A DNA stretch of 64,000 bases. It comes from Rhodocyclales bacterium. Lineage in GTDB: Bacteria; Pseudomonadota; Gammaproteobacteria; Burkholderiales; Rhodocyclaceae. The notes beneath the pieces are model-generated. The model ran no database searches. It was given only the letters and a program-made list of their open reading frames with translations, and had not been told where the DNA came from. Where the stretch lies: positions 186,001 to 250,000 of the forward strand of contig JACRLX010000022.1 in NCBI GenBank assembly GCA_016235165.1, written 5' to 3'. Every line of letters begins with the position of its first letter. Positions within the stretch are counted from its first letter, which is position 1. This document shows, one piece after another, positions 61,824-64,000 of this stretch. Made by a program: the position numbers and the translations under genes.

Positions 61824-64000
61824 TTGCAATATGCCAATGGACATCAGCCTGTGCTCTCCGCCTACCACACCAAATACTTTGCCTACGAGCTGAGCCGTCG
61901 CTGTCCGCCTGATAGCGTCGAGAAGCTGGCCGGTGCGCTTGTGGATGCGCAGGTGGACCTCAATCCACATCAAGTCGATGCGGCCCTGTTCGCCTTCAAC
62001 TCGCCGCTTTCCAAGGGCGCGCTGCTGGCGGACGAGGTCGGCCTGGGCAAGACCATCGAAGCGGGCCTCGTGCTGTCGCAGAAGTGGGCAGAGCGCAAGC
62101 GGCGCATTCTCGTCATCACGCCGTCCAACCTGCGCAAGCAGTGGTTCCAGGAACTGGCCGAAAAGTTTTTCCTGCCCTGCCGGATTCTCGAAGCCAAGCC
62201 TTATAACGCCGCGATCCGGCAGGGTCAGTTCCGCCCTTTTGAAGTGCCCGAAATCGTCATCTGCTCCTACCAGTTCGCCAAGAGCAAGGCCGGCGACGTT
62301 CAGGCCGTGCCGTGGGACCTGGTGGTAATCGACGAGGCGCACCGGCTGCGCAATGTTTACAAGCCATCGAACGTCATCGCCAACACACTCAAACTGGCCC
62401 TGGCCGGCAAACACAAGCTGCTGCTCACGGCGACGCCTTTGCAGAATTCGTTGCTGGAGCTGTTCGGGCTAGTCAGCTTCATCGACGAACACACCTTCGG
62501 CGACCTGAAAAGCTTCCGCGAACAATTCGCCAATCTGAATCAGGAGCAGGTATTCGAGACGCTCAAGGCTCGTCTCAAGCCAGTCTGCCATCGCACCCTC
62601 CGCCGACAGGTTACGGCCTACATTCCCTACACCAAGCGCCTGCCGCTGGTCGAGGAGTTCACCCCGGAGGAAAGCGAAGACCGGCTTTACCATCTCGTCT
62701 CCGAATATCTGCAACGGGATAATCTACAGGCGCTGCCGGCCGGTCAGCGCTCCCTGATGACGCTGGTGCTGCGCAAGCTCCTGGCCTCATCCACGTTTGC
62801 CATTGCCGGCGCACTTACCTCGATTTCCAACCGGCTCAAAACCAAGCTGCGCAAGCAGGAACCTGCGGAATCGCTGGAAGACGAACTGGATCAGGACTAC
62901 GAAGCGCTCGACGAAACTGCCGAGGAGTGGACCGACGACGAACCCGTTGAACTCCTTACCGAAGACGACCGCCGGGCGCTTGAGCAGGAAATCGCCGACC
63001 TCGATGCCTTCGCCCAACTGGCCACCTCCATCCAACACAATGCCAAGGGCAAGGCGCTGCTCAAGGCGCTGGGCGTCGCCTTTGCCAAGGCAAAAGAACT
63101 CGGCGGCGCGGAAAAAGCCATCATCTTCACCGAGTCGCGCCGCACCCAGAGTTATTTGTTGCGCCTGCTAGCGGACAGCCCGTTTCGTGACGGCATCGTG
63201 CTGTTCAATGGTTCCAACACCGACGATGGTTCCAAGCTGATCTATAGCCAGTGGCTCGAACGCCATCAGGGCAGCGACCGGCTCACCGGCTCGCGCAGCG
63301 CAGACATGCGCTCGGCGCTAGTGGATTACTTCCGCGAGCAGGGCCGCATCATGATCGCTACCGAGGCAGGCGCCGAAGGCATCAACCTTCAATTCTGTTC
63401 GCTGGTGGTGAATTACGACCTGCCCTGGAACCCGCAGCGCATCGAGCAGCGCATTGGCCGCTGCCACCGCTACGGCCAGAAGCACGACGTGGTGGTGGTG
63501 AATTTTCTCAACCGCAAGAACGCCGCCGATCAACGCGTCTTCGAGTTGCTGTCAGAAAAATTCCAGCTTTTCGAAGGCGTTTTCGGTGCCAGCGATGAAG
63601 TGCTGGGCGCCATCGAATCCGGCGTCGACTTCGAGAAACGCATCGCCGCCATTTACCAGAATTGCCGCAAGCAGGATGAAATCCAGAGCGCCTTCAACCA
63701 GCTCCAGCTCGAACTGAGTCTGGAAATCAACGAATCCATGACGCGCACGCGCCAGCAACTGCTGGAAAACTTCGACGACGAAGTGCGCGAAAAACTCAAG
63801 GTGCGCGACGAAGCCTCCAGGGCCTACCTCAACCGCTACGAACGTCTGCTCATGCAGCTCACGCGGCATGAACTGGATGGCCAAGCCGAGTTTCTGGGGG
63901 ATGCGTCGTTTCGCCTGACGGCAAACCCTTTCCCGCAGCAAGCCGCCGCCATTCCGCTGGGCCTGTATGAACTGCCGCGCCGTTCCGGCGAAGCCCACCT
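61824..64000 (+). CDS. SNF2-type helicase (partial, runs off the window)
   Basis: An open frame of at least 725 codons to the end of the window. It starts at TTG 61824 (MQYANGHQPVLSAYHTKYFA) with AGGA upstream; no ATG lies near the conserved N-terminus. Walker A ADEVGLGKTIEAGLVLSQKW, DEAH box VVIDEAHRLRN, motif III LLLTATPLQNS, helicase C-terminal motifs IMIATEAGAEGINLQFC and QRIEQRIGRCHRYGQKHDVV. This RapA/DrmD-like group is typically found in restriction or antiphage islands next to DNA methyltransferases. The partner genes would lie beyond 64000. Confidence 0.87.
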   Translation, partial: MQYANGHQPVLSAYHTKYFAYELSRRCPPDSVEKLAGALVDAQVDLNPHQVDAALFAFNSPLSKGALLADEVGLGKTIEAGLVLSQKWAERKRRILVITPSNLRKQWFQELAEKFFLPCRILEAKPYNAAIRQGQFRPFEVPEIVICSYQFAKSKAGDVQAVPWDLVVIDEAHRLRNVYKPSNVIANTLKLALAGKHKLLLTATPLQNSLLELFGLVSFIDEHTFGDLKSFREQFANLNQEQVFETLKARLKPVCHRTLRRQVTAYIPYTKRLPLVEEFTPEESEDRLYHLVSEYLQRDNLQALPAGQRSLMTLVLRKLLASSTFAIAGALTSISNRLKTKLRKQEPAESLEDELDQDYEALDETAEEWTDDEPVELLTEDDRRALEQEIADLDAFAQLATSIQHNAKGKALLKALGVAFAKAKELGGAEKAIIFTESRRTQSYLLRLLADSPFRDGIVLFNGSNTDDGSKLIYSQWLERHQGSDRLTGSRSADMRSALVDYFREQGRIMIATEAGAEGINLQFCSLVVNYDLPWNPQRIEQRIGRCHRYGQKHDVVVVNFLNRKNAADQRVFELLSEKFQLFEGVFGASDEVLGAIESGVDFEKRIAAIYQNCRKQDEIQSAFNQLQLELSLEINESMTRTRQQLLENFDDEVREKLKVRDEASRAYLNRYERLLMQLTRHELDGQAEFLGDASFRLTANPFPQQAAAIPLGLYELPRRSGEAH

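Overview
The window is high-GC, densely packed bacterial DNA. Its gene content points to a betaproteobacterium of the Rhodocyclales type (Azoarcus / Aromatoleum / Sulfuritalea-like): bzd-type benzoyl-CoA reductase subunits, several branched-chain-type (Liv) ABC importers next to aromatic catabolic genes, a NagR/NahR-type LysR regulator and a fused indolepyruvate oxidoreductase. The placement is inferred from gene families only. I saw no rRNA, tRNA or CRISPR array.

Layout. (1) 0-5.3 kb: a signalling block with a compact chemoreceptor, then a STAS protein, a receiver-PP2C-ATPase protein and a receiver-ATPase protein in one operon, and a hemerythrin-like protein. (2) 5.3-13.5 kb, minus strand: a Liv importer plus the gentisate route (3-hydroxybenzoate 6-hydroxylase, gentisate dioxygenase, maleylpyruvate isomerase, fumarylpyruvate hydrolase), facing a NahR-like LysR gene. 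(3) 14.5-26.8 kb: a MarR gene facing a second Liv system (with a natural LivM-LivG fusion) and a CoA-dependent phenylpropanoid-type beta-oxidation set: feruloyl-CoA synthetase-like enzyme, crotonase, amidohydrolase, SDR, acyl-CoA dehydrogenase, thioesterase. (4) 27.5-39.5 kb: an anaerobic aromatic/alicyclic CoA-ester cluster with bzdN/bzdO homologues (no bzdP/bzdQ here), two crotonases, a BadH-like SDR, a TetR regulator, a benzoate-CoA-ligase-like enzyme, another SDR, an acyl-CoA dehydrogenase and an orphan TRAP binding protein. Four copies of a TGAACGTTCA-type operator tie these units to the TetR protein. (5) 39.57-42.31 kb: a small integron-like cassette array of three minus-strand cassettes, each ending in an attC site. 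They carry BrnT/BrnA, a HEPN-like protein and a membrane protein. (6) 42.7-52.1 kb: a phytochelatin-synthase-like protein, then a third Liv system whose LivF frame runs without a stop into a vanillin/salicylaldehyde-type dehydrogenase, an AraC regulator and small enzymes. (7) 52.5-57.4 kb: accessory genes, including a low-GC PIN-domain protein, a RibD-like reductase, HigA with a decayed HigB, and an MFS permease. (8) 57.5-61.7 kb: indolepyruvate oxidoreductase alpha and beta plus a thioesterase in one operon. (9) 61.8 kb to the end: an SNF2-type helicase, probably the first gene of a defence or restriction island that continues past the window.

A dispersed repeat of about 25 bp (head AGTCGGCGCTGG, tail TACGGCGACT) occurs eight times between genes, mostly just downstream of stop codons, and two related copies lie inside the iorB reading frame. 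Functionally the window is an aromatic-acid catabolic region that pairs uptake systems with oxygen-dependent (gentisate) and CoA-dependent routes, each with its own regulator.
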